A DNA stretch of 64,000 bases from Bettongia penicillata ogilbyi (taxonomy: Eukaryota > Chordata > Mammalia > Diprotodontia > Potoroidae), in the NCBI GenBank assembly GCA_023548195.1, contig JAJHZJ010000808.1, positions 3,453,182 through 3,517,181 on the forward strand, in the 5' to 3' direction. The notes under the pieces were generated by a model. That model made no database searches and was not told the DNA's origin. It worked only from the letters and a program-made list of their open reading frames with translations. Positions 35,200 to 45,748 of this stretch are shown here, in pieces. A program made the position numbers and the translations under genes. The stretch's first letter is position 1; the number at the start of each line of letters is the position of its first letter.

Positions 35200-35830
35200 G
35201 AGACTTATTTCAGAGACTTTCAGAAGTTAACCTGGGAGAGATTGGTCGTTCTCATAAAGAGTGTCTGAAAAGCATTTGATGAAATTTTTTATAGTGTTTT
35301 TGTGGATGAGATAAAGTGATGCATATTTCAAACTGATTGAAAGGTTGGACCTAAGGAGTCACTTAATGCTGTTTTGCCTCAGGTTTTTTTGTTTTTGGTT
35401 TTTTTTTTTTAAAGCATTGAGAGGGAAAAAGCTGCAGGGAAGTTGTTCACTGATGGGCCATGATCTTTGTGCAAAGTTCTAATGCCTTAGGTTTTCATTG
35501 TGGGGTTCTGCAGAGTTTTCCTATGTTCTTGTCAGGCAGGTCATTAAGAGTTCGTTGTAAACTTGGAAGGAAGAGTCTGAGTGGAATGCCTCAGAGATTT
35601 ATCCTTGGCTCTATGTTCTTTAGTATTTTTAAAAAGTCAGTTGTTTAGATAAAGGCATAAATGACATGCTTCTGAAATTTGAATGACATGAAGCAAAGAG
35701 GGACGGTTGACATGTCTTATGATTGATTAGAATCCAAAAAGATCTTAGAACATTGGGCCAAAGGAATGTAATTAGTGTAAAGTGTTATCTTTGGAGGATC
35801 TTAAGCAAGGAGCAGTATCATTAGAATTGT
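35200..35830 (+). repeat. L3/CR1 LINE remnant, sense
   Basis: GGAATGCCTCAGAGATTTATCC, AAAGGCATAAATGACATGCTT and ATCCAAAAAGATCTTAGAAC follow the CR1/L3 reverse transcriptase order (the motif before the conserved catalytic aspartates, then the downstream segment). The 62-codon frame at 35460-35648 (GMPQRFILGSMFFSIF) is its remnant. Confidence 0.65.
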
Positions 35831-35864
35831 ATGACTGACTTCACGAGTGCTAATTATGAGCATA

Positions 35865-36310
35865 TATTAAGCACCTACTGTGTGACAGACACTGTCCTAG
35901 GTGCTGGGGATATAAAGAAGACAATGTTTCAGTTCCTGCCATCAAGGAGTTTGCTTTTTATCAGGGGAAACAATACATACACCTATCGGTAAATTGAAAA
36001 TATGTAGAGTGCTTTTACTGGATGGCTGGAGAGTTCAAGGAAGACCTCATATGAGTGGTGGTAGCTTTTAAGTTTTGAAAAAAAACTATAAATTCTTAGA
36101 GGTAGAGGTGATGATGGGACTAGATTATAGGCATGGAGAAAGGATTTTTTTAAGAATCAGAAAGGTATTCCAGTTTGATTAGAATGTTCTGTGTGAAGGG
36201 GAACAGTGTGTAATAAGGTTGGGAAAATTGTCTGTAACCTGATTGTGAAGGTAATTAAAATGTAGTTTATCCTGGAGACAACAGGGAGGCACTTGAACTT
36301 CTTTAGTAGG
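35865..36310 (-). repeat. L2 LINE, antisense
   Basis: From AAGCACCTACTGTGTGACAG and TAGGTGCTGGGGATATAAAG, the L2 reverse complement continues to AGTTTATCCTGGAGACAACA and GGGAGGCACTTGAACTTC. Confidence 0.7.
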
Positions 36311-37170
36311 TGCCTTGCCTCACACCTGTGCTTTTGGAATAGCACCAACAGGAAGAGGTGGTATTTCAAGACTTGGGCATTCTGGTGTCTTTCTTTCCCC
36401 CAGTAAGGCTGTCACATTTGCTAAAGTAATAGAAGTAGTCTGTAGCAGACATGACTGAAAATAATTTTTTTCAGGGTTTTTCTGAGTATCAACATCAAAG
36501 AAGGAGAACAGGAACTGCAAGGTCACCAGAGTGTCCATCATTGAAATGGAGTATGTCCTTCACAAAATCCAAATTTTAGAGGGCTTTCCTAGCTATGTAC
36601 AGAATATATACAGCTATGGTACAGTTATCTAGATAGTCTTTTTTATTGATGACTTTGTCCAGGTTTCATTAAGCCCCAGAATTCCGTAAGGCCTCTTCAT
36701 TGATGTTCTTGAGAATTCGGAAGAGGTGTTTCTTTGCCATCAGTGGTGAAAAAGCAAAATGGATAAGAAAATAAACTATGTGCAAATACAAAGGACATGT
36801 TCCTGAATAAGCAGCCTGTTAGTTTTGTGTGTATATGTGTATTTATGTTTATAAGTGTGCCTGTGTATATTTGTGTTTGTATGATATAGCTCATGAACCG
36901 ATGGATGAACATTGTTCTGAGCCCAGAATTGTACAAGAGGAGGAAATTGATCTAGATCACATTTGAGCACTTTTTCAGATATCCCAGTATGACTCTTGTT
37001 GCTGAAGCCCAACTTTTAAACATGGGTGTTCTCCCAGTTATGCTTATATATAGCTATGAATCATGGAACTAGGTGATTATTAAAGAATCATGATCACATG
37101 TATCTGCCAAAGAGAAGTTTGTCATTAGGTAGCAGGATTGAGTTCCACATGTGGTGTGATATTAATTCAT
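36311..37170. other. Unassigned intronic sequence with a TG-rich run
   Basis: A degenerate TGTGTATATG-type run lies at 36825-36880. The rest shows no family that I can name. Confidence 0.35.
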
Positions 37171-37178
37171 GATCTGTC

Positions 37179-37320
37179 TAGATGGACTTTCACAACTTGT
37201 GGCCCACAAGCCACTTGTGGCACTCCAAAGGATTTCCTCTGTATCCAAAAGATGTATTCCTCTACATTTTTCATGGGCCACCTGAAATCCTTTGGCTGGT
37301 CACAGGTTATATAGGTCTAT
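37179..37320. mobile_element. hAT-like foldback MITE
   Basis: The left arm contains CTCCAAAGGATTTC and the right arm its inverse, TGAAATCCTTTGG. Outer arms TAGATGG... and ...GGTCTA are partly inverted. It shares its core with the longer foldback element at 43041-43221. Confidence 0.5.
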
Positions 37321-38049
37321 TCTAGGACAAAAATGAGAAGACAATGAAGTATATCATTCATGGAACAAGAATAATGGATTGTAGATTATTGGTCGTAAGT
37401 GTTATTAACATAGCTGTAAGCATATTAAAAGAACCAGAGTAGATATTCAATGGAACAATAAAGATTGGAATTGCACAGGATAGAAAGGGATCAATTTTGA
37501 TATGTGGCAATGGAGAAAATATTCATAACTAATGAGATTATGTAATCATGGAACATATATGGAAGGTAGTAATCAGATTTTTGGTACCTAAAGTAAGTAT
37601 TAACAAAAGGGAAAGGATTATTAAGATGAATTTTTTTACCTAACATTCTGCTAAGCATTGAGAGGTAGAAAGTTTAGATGACAGGATACTCTTCTAAAAC
37701 CTGTTGTACTACAAATCTATTTGTGGGGTTAGTATACTGGAGAGCATTAGGCCCTGCATATTAGAGTGCCTGGAAACTGAACCATAGAACATAAATACAG
37801 CTTTTCTTGAGAGGTATTTCATGAGAATTATTAGAGCTGTTGAGCATAGGGTAAATTTTAGCTCAGTAATGAACATGAAACCTAGTATAATGAGACCTAT
37901 TAAGCACGTGGATTATAATGGGTAATTCTTGGTTTAATATAAATTTACAAGTCTAAGTCTTAAGGACAAATGCTTTTTAAAAAGCACCTAACTGTGAAAA
38001 GTGGGTGTTGATTAATTACTTCTGGGCCTGTTTGGAATTTCAGTCAGCA

Positions 38050-38228
38050 AATATTTATTAAACATCTGCTATGTACTGTTCTAGGTACAAGGGAGAATGT
38101 GGCTTGATAGAAAGTCAGAATGGGTAACTGAATGTTAAGTGTTACCATGTATCATAAACTGCTGTACACTGGGAATACAGATAGAGAATTGAGAGTTCTT
38201 ATTATATAGGAACTCATATTCTACTAGG
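38050..38228 (-). repeat. L2 3' end, antisense, left part
   Basis: AATATTTATTAAACATCTGC, TATGTACTGTTCTAGG and GGAACTCATATTCTACTAGG follow the L2 reverse complement. A hAT-like MITE interrupts it at 38229. Confidence 0.6.
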
Positions 38229-38431
38229 GAAGGGATTCTTAATCTTTTCTTCTGTTATAGACCGCATTGCCAGTCTGGTAAAGCTTGTCTGCTTGTCTTG
38301 TCTGCTCAAAATGATGTTTTAATGTATAAAATAAAATACATAGAATTAGAAACAAATCCAATTATATTGAAATACGGTTACTAGAATATTCGAAAAAACA
38401 ATTTTTTATGGAATCCAGGTTAATAACCTTG
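38229..38431. mobile_element. hAT-like MITE with 8-bp duplication
   Basis: Left end AGGGATTCTTAATC and right end GGTTAATAACCT are inverted. The inside (CCAGTCTGGTAAAGC, AATAAAATACATAGAATTAG) matches the family of 7977-8156. Octamers CTACTAGG (38221-38228) and CTACTAAA (38432-38439) agree at 6 of 8. Confidence 0.65.
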
Positions 38432-38619
38432 CTACTAAAGAGAGACATCTAATTAGCAGGGTTCTGATAGCCCTAATAGTTGTTAGGGTGCATCAGGGAG
38501 GTACATGGCAAGGTATCTTCCTCAGTGTCATTTCCATTGATAAAACTGTGCCCATTTCTGACATTGAACCTACTTAGAGAATCAAGGACTTGGGTGGTAT
38601 GTACATTCTTTTTAGGTTT

Positions 38620-38960
38620 GACTGTAACAAAGTAAGGCTCTTTGTCCCCATGGAGCTTATAGTCCACCAGGGGAATATAACGTCATAATGTGTTGACAGA
38701 TAAATGAAAGCTACGTTAAAAATAAACACAAAATCATTTGGGTTGTGGAGGTGGAAGAGCGAATTTTGGAGGGAACTCTTGAAGGAGGTAGCACTTGAGG
38801 AGAGACCTGATGGGGTCCAGGAGTTCCTGGAGAACTAAGTTATGACAGAAAGCTTTCTGTACATGTAGGTACATGGAGAAAGTCTAGGAGGCAGGAGGGG
38901 AAGTGTTTATGAAGGATGAGAAGTCAAGTTTACCTAGAAGGAAGAATGGCAGGCAAAATG
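38620..38960 (-). repeat. L2 LINE, antisense, right part
   Basis: CCATGGAGCTTATAGTCCACC, GAAGGAGGTAGCACTTGAGG and GACCTGATGGG resemble the antisense L2 3' region. It may belong to the same copy as 38050-38228 or to a second one. Confidence 0.5.
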
Positions 38961-40095
38961 GGTATGGTTTTGTCTCCTGAACTTAGGAGCTGGAGAAGGA
39001 AACAGTGAAGCACTCCAAGTGCATCCTGAAGCATTGAACATGCCTGAAAATGACTGAACAACAGTGTATTTTAAATGTCTGCCCTGTTTTTAAAGGAAGG
39101 CTTCTTTGAGCGTTGTTTTGTTGTTTTCTTTCTTGTCAACCCTCTCACACTTTTATCTAGGCATCTGGTTGTTTTCTTCTGTTTCTTTAGATTCAAGTAG
39201 CTCTTGGACATAATTGGGCATAATCATCATTATCTGGCTTACAGGAATAACTTGCTCCCTTTTTTCAATGTGTCAGAACAATTCAGCAAGGGTAAAAGAC
39301 CCTTCAAACCACATTTCCCTCTTTTCACAAGTTAAATATAAGTCATTTGAAAGAATATTTTCCTATTTTAAATAAACAACTACTACAAAAACCAAAGATT
39401 TTTGATGATAAAACTATAAAGCTAAAGATTTGCTTTTCTTTCTGTATTAATTTCTAGTGTCCTCATGTCTTATCTGTTCATCTTCACAGTACCTGTTTCC
39501 TTACATCATATTACTTCCCAAACCAGCTCCAGGTCCCACACCGAAGCCAGCATGAAAATGTTAATCCCAGGTCTAGAATATTGCAAAGCAGCAATGAAGT
39601 CATGTTCTACCTTTTGTTCTTTCCTAGGTTAGGATTTCATGTTAATTTACCTATTTGAAACATACTTCTCTTTCTACACCTGTCCAAATGTTACCATTCA
39701 TAAAAGCCTGATCCAAGTTACTCTTTCTGTTATCTTCATAGACTACTGTAATCCTCATTGTCTTTTCTTCTTCTGAAATTATTTTATACTTTGTACTACA
39801 TATGTTAGCATTTGATGAATAATGCTAATATATTTTCCCCCATAAGAGTCCTACTTGAATGTCTCATTGCAGCTGGATTCTTGATAATATCAGCCATATG
39901 TATGCTCTAGTAAATTCTTCCAAGCTCGAAAGACTTTGGTTATATTCCCAGGGATGCACTTTGTCCTTTGTCCTTAGGAAGATCAGCCTAGAGATCTTGC
40001 CTAAGCTAATTTCATTGAGGCTAAAAGCTTGTCTAGTGGAGGATGCATTTTCTAGACTGATGAACCATAAGACAGGAAAACAAAAACAAGCAGAG
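38961..40095. other. Intronic sequence, partly L2-like
   Basis: 39450-39870 has pyrimidine-rich, L2-like sense text. 39870-40095 is open on both strands (79 codons +, 98 codons -) but has no recognisable domain. Confidence 0.35.
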
Positions 40096-40099
40096 TAGC

Positions 40100-41108
40100 C
40101 TGACTGCATCAACAAATTTAATTTGACTGATACTCTTTTTTCTTTTTGATCCCCCTGCAACCTTTTACACTGTTAACTTTTTTCCATAATACTAGTCTCT
40201 CATTACTTTATCCTAATTCTATCTGGTTAATCATCTTTCGTCAGTCTCTTTGTTGGGTCTCCATCTACCTTGTGGTCTTTTCTCCCTCTATAGTATTTTG
40301 TTTGGAAATTTCATCAGTTTGAGGTTGATTGGATTCAGTTAACATCTTCATGATTCTCAGACTTTCTTATCTAGCTCTAACCTCTCTCCTGAACTCCTAC
40401 CAGTTGCCAGTGGAACATCTTGAACTGAATGTCCTGGAGTTACTGTTACTCAGCATGTCTAAAATTGAACACATTTTCCCCAAAATTCTCCTCTCTTCTG
40501 AACTTCCCTACTGGTGAGGGTGCTAGTTAACCTAGATTAAGAATAAGAGCTTAGGTATTATCCTCAACTCTTCATTCTCTGTAGCCTGTGTCCATTCTCC
40601 TCCCAAGTCTCCAGCACGTGTAGTATGTGCTCCCCTTCTCTCTTCTGACACTGCCACCACCTTTATATTGGTCTTTATGATCTTTGTGATGGGACTTTGG
40701 TTTGGTTTCTATGATAGTGTTCTGTTTGGGTTTTAAAGCCCTTCATACTCTGTCCCCTTCCTACTTTTCTAGTTTTTTTATAAACTATATTCCATCCTCT
40801 ACTCATTTGTTAGATCAGTCTCCCTAAGCACAGGTCTGAATCTCTTTTCCCTCACTCTGTAAATTCTTGTCACCTCTAGGATCAGATATACACTTGTTTG
40901 TTTGGCTTTTCATAACTTGGCTACCTTTCTACCTTTCTTGTCTCATTACTAATCTTATTCCCTTCCACATACTCTGCATTCTGGTAATACTGTACTGTTT
41001 GGTCTTCCTTGAGCAAGACACCGTTTGTCCTTACACCATGCATTTTCACTGGCTTGTCACCAGACTTCTTCTTAATCTCCTGACTTCCCTGACTGCCTTC
41101 AGATCAAG
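40100..41108 (+). repeat. L2 LINE remnant, sense, longest copy in the window
   Basis: Ordered L2 ORF2 blocks: ACACTGTTAACTTTTTTCC, CAGCATGTCTAAAATTGAAC (near 40452), TTCTGACACTGCCACCACC (near 40643), TTAAAGCCCTTCATACTCTG (near 40733), CACCTCTAGGATCAGATA (near 40871) and GAGCAAGACACCG (near 41010). The 106-codon frame at 40867-41187 and smaller ones are relics. It ends at a TG microsatellite. Confidence 0.8.
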
Positions 41109-41109
41109 A

Positions 41110-41172
41110 GGGTGTGTGTGTGTGTGTATGTATGCATGTGTGTGTATGTATGCGTGTGTGTGTGTGTGTGTT
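41110..41172. repeat. (TG)n/(TGTA)n microsatellite
   Basis: TGTGTG runs interrupted by TATGTATGCATG. It lies between the L2 copy and a SINE fragment. Confidence 0.9.
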
Positions 41173-41179
41173 CGTTCAC

Positions 41180-41262
41180 ACAGCTAAGTATCTGAAGTCA
41201 GATTTGAACTCAGATCTTCCTGACTTCACTGAGCCACGTACTTGACCCAGGTGGCTCCAGAG
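41180..41262 (-). repeat. SINE fragment, antisense
   Basis: ACACAGCTAAGTATCTGAAG, GTCAGATTTGAACTCAGATC and TTCCTGACTTCACTGAGCC match the SINE head in reverse orientation. Confidence 0.65.
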
Positions 41263-41277
41263 AAGAAAATGAGACTG

Positions 41278-42060
41278 GTGACTTTGCCACTGTTTACCCC
41301 TCATTCTTGAATAGGACCATGGCATCAGGGAGTTAATTCCATAACATGCAAGTGAATTTGATTTAAGTGAGGGAAGGCTGTGTGTAGACACCAGCCTCAC
41401 TTTCTCTTCCAGAGCCATCTGGATCCTGTGGCCCAAGATACCTTGGGGGGGTGGGGTCTTGACCTTTCCAAGCTAAGGTCTTTCACAGGTTTCAGTTTGA
41501 CGGAAACAGCCCCTCAGTGATTAAGTCTTAATAAGAAATGAGGCAAAGAATGGCCTCTTAAAAAAAAAAAAGGATCTGGGAAGGGAAGACCCTTAGGATT
41601 TCCGGCCAAAATAGAAACAGTTGTTATTTACAATCATTGTGCCAATCAGTGCCCCAAAGTGACCAAGTAGGCTTGGCCTGGGACCTATTGTTGGCCAGGC
41701 AATGAGAGCCAAAGTGCATTGGGGTTAATGCTGGTCTTTAAGAGAAGCTGCTAAGGGTTTGATACCCTTTGTGGAGAGAGGGAAAGAAAGAACGAAATCC
41801 GTGTTCCAACTGGAGGTTTGGTCCCTAGTGCTATTTGTCCTTCATTCTCAAAGAGCACCATGACATCAGGGAGGTGATTCCATGAGCAACAAGTGAATTG
41901 AATTTAAGTGAAGGAGGACTGTGCCTCACTTTCTTCCCTGGAGCCATCTGGGTCCAGGGGCAAATTGATTAGGACAATTAGAGATGGCCCAGGATGCATT
42001 GGAGACCTTCAAGTAAGGTCTTTAACACGTCTCAGTTTGACTGAGGCGGCATCCTTTTAG
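41278..42060 (+). repeat. Composite repeat: two direct copies around a central segment (locus 1)
   Basis: Copy A (41278-41517) and copy B (about 41830-42060) share the order ATTCTnnAnnAGnACCAT, GnCATCAGGGAGnT, GAATTTnATTTAAGTGA, GCCTCACTTTCT, AGAGCCATCTGG, AAGGTCTTTnACA and CAGTTTGACnGA. The centre (41518-41829) contains GGGAAGACCCTTAGGATTTC and TAGAAACAGTTGTTATTTAC. The layout suggests an LTR-like or composite element. I cannot name the family and see no coding sequence. A second locus with the same layout is at 47528-48235. Confidence 0.55.
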
Positions 42061-42485
42061 TATAGCAATTCCAAGGGAAAATGTGGCTTTTGCTAGTGCC
42101 TTGCTCCTTCCCATAAGAGGGATTTTGTCCTTTTTCCATCTTTACTACATCTTTTTCCCACCCATGCCAAGCTCCTTTAAAGAGATTTGTGTTTTCACCT
42201 CCCCCCAGTGTCATACCTATGCAAACTTCTGTATGAATTGTAAACTCTCTGGTTTTCACATGCATGTTCATGTCTCTTCTAGTAAGCTTATTTTTCACAT
42301 AAGTTTTGTGGAGTTGTGAGTGTCTGTTGACACCTGACATAAAGCAGTAGTTTAATAAATGGTTATTGACTTGACTGGAAAGTTGATAACTGAAGCTCAG
42401 TAAAAGAGTAACAGCAAAGAGCCATTTTGTTTCTTATGTTGAGGGCAAGAGGAAGATCTAGTATGGAATAGATTCCCTTGCTTGA

Positions 42486-42700
42486 TTAGTTAACAAACTT
42501 TTAAGCACCTACTATGTAACAGATACTATGCTAAGTGATGAGAATACAAAGAAAGGAAAAGTACAGTCTCTTCAAGGAGCTCATAGTCTAGAGGGAGAAG
42601 ACAACACAAAAAAAGCTGAAAAGTAGGGAGTGGAAAAGGGAAAAGTGATGCACTACTGTAGCTTGGTGGGAAATGATGAAATGACTGCTCTGGGTCTTCT
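42486..42700 (-). repeat. L2 3' end, antisense
   Basis: TTTTAAGCACCTACTATGTAAC, TATGCTAAGTGATGAGAATAC and CAAGGAGCTCATAGTCTAG follow the L2 reverse complement closely. Confidence 0.7.
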
Positions 42701-43040
42701 CCTTCAATGGAGGGACTCTTTGATGTTTATTACCTTCAACCCTCCTGTACTCCAATCAGAGGTAGGGAGGAGCCCCAGGAGTAGGAGGTATTGAGGAGAT
42801 ACAAAGTTTAAAATTAATATAATTTTTAAGAAAGAAGAGTTTCTAGAGACAATGATGAAGTCCAAGAGAGCATCCACATCCAGGTGGGCAGTAATGACAT
42901 AGCTGCCTTAAGCCCCCTCCTTAAATGGAAAAGTCAAAAGATATATTACTTTTTCCTATTGCCTTTTTTTCCCAATAAAAGAATATGATTTTTAAATTGG
43001 TAAGGATTAATCAAGAAATGGTCCATTGGAACAGTTGGTA

Positions 43041-43221
43041 CAGGTCTGTACAGCATAGGGCCCCTGGGCTACTTTGCAGTCCACTAAAGGATTTCAGGTG
43101 ACTGGTATGTGACCTGTGGCAATCAACCATTGTCTCTAGACAGACTGACAATTGTTGGTTGTTACGAGTCATGTGACAACTGCCTGAAATCCTTTGGTAG
43201 ACTGTATGTTATGCAGGCCTG
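43041..43221. mobile_element. Foldback hAT-like MITE
   Basis: Nearly the whole element is an imperfect inverted repeat. CAGGTCTG...GTCCACTAAAGGATTTCAGG on the left is inverted on the right as CTGAAATCCTTTGGTAGAC...CAGGCCTG. An insertion of about 20 bp (around CCCCTGGGCTACTTTG) sits in the left arm. Flanking octamers AGTTGGTA (43033-43040) and AGTTCGCA (43222-43229) match at 6 of 8. Confidence 0.65.
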
Positions 43222-43787
43222 AGTTCGCAGATGTGAAACTGTCATGAATTCAGGTCACTTGGCTCTGATCAGCTACATTTCAGCAAATGGGAAAAAGTTG
43301 AAGATATATTTCCTGACTTTTGAAGAAGTTGAAGATGTATTTCCTTTTGAAGGATCACAGGTAGGAGAGGTAAATACTATTCCTCCTAGGAGTAGTCTTC
43401 AAGCAGAAGCTAGGTAATACCTTCCTAGGAATATTGTGATCTCTAAGGTCTTTTTCCAACTCTTAGTTTATGATCTATGTTAATAAGAAATGTGGATTGC
43501 AATATAAGGTTGAAGAAAAAAAATCTTTTCAAACTAGATAGATGAGAAAATCATTCTCAAAAGAGATGATATTCTGTTTTGCTCTTAAAGAATGGTCCTT
43601 GCTATTCCCAACATTACAAAAAGGAATAACTAAAGATGTAATAGTTGGAAATTCTGGACTTAAAGATATCTAATTGAAAAGGTCTTGAGAAGGAGGGCGT
43701 GTGCTATGTGCGAGAGAGGTGCAGAGGGAGAATCACAGGATTAATAATTCTTTTCCAGTGTGGAAAGTAGGAATCAGAAAGATGATT
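43222..43787. other. Unassigned intronic sequence left of the HAL1-like insertion
   Basis: A short local duplication, GAAGTTGAAGATGTATTTCC (43324-43343), repeats a similar word at 43296-43315. No gene or repeat family is recognised. Confidence 0.4.
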
Positions 43788-43803
43788 AAGATATTCTGAA
43801 ACC
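43788..43803 (+). repeat. Target-site duplication, left copy (HAL1-like element)
   Basis: AAGATATTCTGAAACC, identical to 46790-46805. The junction ATT/AAGA gives TCTT/AA on the nicked strand, a fair match to the L1 endonuclease preference. Confidence 0.9.
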
Positions 43804-44321
43804 GGGGGCAGAGCCAAGATGGCGTAGTAGAAGGACGCACGTTTACGAGCTCCGAAACCAAAGCCCATAAAATTAATGTAAAAAGAGACCCCCATAACTT
43901 CTGGGTCAATACAAGGTGTGCAGAAACGGAGTGGAAGAGATTTCCGTTCTAGGGAGCCCTGGAGACCCGTCCCCAGGGTCCGTCGCACCCTGGAAAATGG
44001 ACCCCAACCCCAGCGCTGCCCTGGCCGCGGCCCCAGAGAAGCTGATCCAAGCAGGCTTCAGAGACGGAAGCTCCGGCAGCCGGGAAAGGCCCTCCGCCCA
44101 CAGAAGTTACAGGTCAGTGAGAAAGAAGGCCGGGCTGGAGGAGGGGAGCGGAGTGTCTCCGTGACTCGGGCCCCCTCGGGATGAAGCGGCGGTGGCAGAG
44201 ACGGGGGCAGGAAGCAGCGGAGGCAGAGGTGTGGGCAGCGGCTGAGGCGGCAGCGGACCAGGACTCAGGAGTCCCCCAGCAGCAGGCAGGATCTTCATTA
44301 CGGAAGGTTCCTGCATAAAAC

Positions 44322-44512
44322 CTGAGGGAGCTGAGCCTGGGAGACGGCCCTGCCCCCACCCGCTCCATTCCTGAAAGTCTCTACATAAAGCCCCTGAGGG
44401 AACTGAGCCTGGGAGACGGCCCTGCCCCCACCCGCTCCATTCCTGAAAGTCTCTACATAAAGCCCCTGAGGGAACTGAGCCTGGGAGGCGGCCCTGCCCC
44501 CACCTCAGCACC
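44322..44512 (+). repeat. 72-bp tandem repeats in the HAL1 5' UTR
   Basis: The word GAGCCTGGGAGACGGCCCTG begins near 44333 and near 44405, and returns near 44477 with one change (GGAGGCGG). The period is exactly 72 bp over about 2.6 copies, with a partial unit upstream (CCTGCATAAAACCTGAGGGAG). Repeated units in L1 5' UTRs often carry promoter activity; that role is inferred here. Confidence 0.85.
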
Positions 44513-44640
44513 TGAACTAAAGCTCACTGATTGACAGCCGGCAGGAGGAAAGCCCATTTAAATCTCAGAGGCCAAGCACTAGCTGGGCGGATCCAGGCGG
44601 GGGTGGAAAGGAATCTCAGGTCAAGTAACTGGCTAGGAAA

Positions 44641-45081
44641 ATGCCTAGAAAAGGGAAGAAAAATAAGACTATAGAGAGTTTTTTCCAACAAATGCAAATG
44701 ATCCCGACCTTCGGATCTGACGAAGATGAGGACGTATTCTTGCCATCAGGGAAAGACGTGGAGGGCGGGGCCTCAGTACCTCAGACACCCCAGGGGGGTG
44801 GCGGGTGGGCTCAGGCCCTGGAAGAGCTCAAAAAGGATTTTGAAAAGCAAGTTAGACAGGTGAAGGAAAAACTGGGAAGAGAAATGACAGATAGGCAAGA
44901 AAAGTATGAAAAACGGGTCAATACCTTGGTAAAGGAGACCCAAAAAAATGCTGAGGAAATTAACACCTTGAAAAATAGGCTCACTCAATTGGCAAAGGAG
45001 GTTCAAAAAGCCAATGAGGAGAAGAATGCTTTCAAAAGCAGAATGAGCCAAATGGAAAAAAGAGGCTCAAAAGCTCACTGA
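44641..45081 (+). pseudogene. L1/HAL1 ORF1p, N-terminal part, frameshifted
   Basis: The start is ATG at 44641 (MPRKGKKNKTIESFF). The N-terminal region is acidic (FGSDEDEDVF), followed by a coiled coil from about residue 60 to 145, with heptad-rich ELKKDFEKQVRQVKEKLG and TLKNRLTQLAKEVQK. ORF1p is the RNA-binding trimeric chaperone of L1 particles. The frame is lost in the A-run at 45056-45061: six A where the downstream frame implies five. The reading then stops at TGA 45079-45081. The remainder continues in the next frame. Confidence 0.85.
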
Positions 45082-45748
45082 ATTTAATAGTTCTCTCAAA
45101 ATTAGAATGGAACAGATGGAGTCTAATGACTTTATGAGAAACCAAGAAATCACCAAACAAAAGCAAAAGAATGAAAAAATGGAAGCGAATGTGAAATATC
45201 TCATGGGAAAAACAACTGACCTGGAAAATAGATCCAGGAGAGACAATTTAAAAATTATGGGACTACCTGAAACTCATGATCAGAAAAAGAGCCTAGACAT
45301 CATCTTCCATGAAATTATCAAGGAAAACTACCCTGACATTCTAGAACCAGAGGGCAAAATAAGTATTGAAAGAATCCATCGATCACCACCTGAAAGAGAT
45401 CCAAAAAGAGAAACTCCTAGGAACGTTGTGGCCAAATTCCAGAACTCCCAGGTCAAGGAGAAAATCTTGCAAGCAGCTAGAAAGAAACAATTTCAGTACT
45501 GTGGAAATACAATCAGGATAACTCAAGATCTAGCAGCTTCTACATTAAGGGATCGAAGGGCGTGGAATAGGATATTCCAGAAGTCAAAGGAACTAGGACT
45601 CAAACCAAGAATCACCTACCCAGCTAAACTGAGTATAATACTTCAGGGGAAAATATGGTCTTTCAATGAAACAGAGGACTTTCAATCATTCTTGATGAAA
45701 AGACCAAAGCTGAAAAGAAAATTTGACTTCCAAACACAAGAATGAGAA
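45065..45748 (+). pseudogene. L1/HAL1 ORF1p, RRM and C-terminal domain, shifted frame
   Basis: This is the continuation in the +1 frame. The first ATG is at 45107, and 212 codons run to TGA 45746-45748. It completes the coiled coil, then has the RRM start LENRSRRDNLKIMGLPE, the linker HRSPPERDPKRETPRNVV, and the C-terminal domain with RRAWNRIFQKSKELG and RITYPAKLSI. These are hallmark ORF1p motifs. Apart from the single A-run slip I see no other damage, which fits a fairly recent insertion. The 45107 ATG is internal and unlikely to be used. Confidence 0.88.

Noticed and set aside
43916..44184. Two overlapping + strand frames in the HAL1 5' UTR
   Set aside because: Explained by high GC and few stop codons. 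ORF1 starts later, at 44641, with clear ORF1p motifs.
44322..44512. CRISPR-like array
   Set aside because: Tandem 72-bp units without unique spacers in a eukaryotic retroelement.
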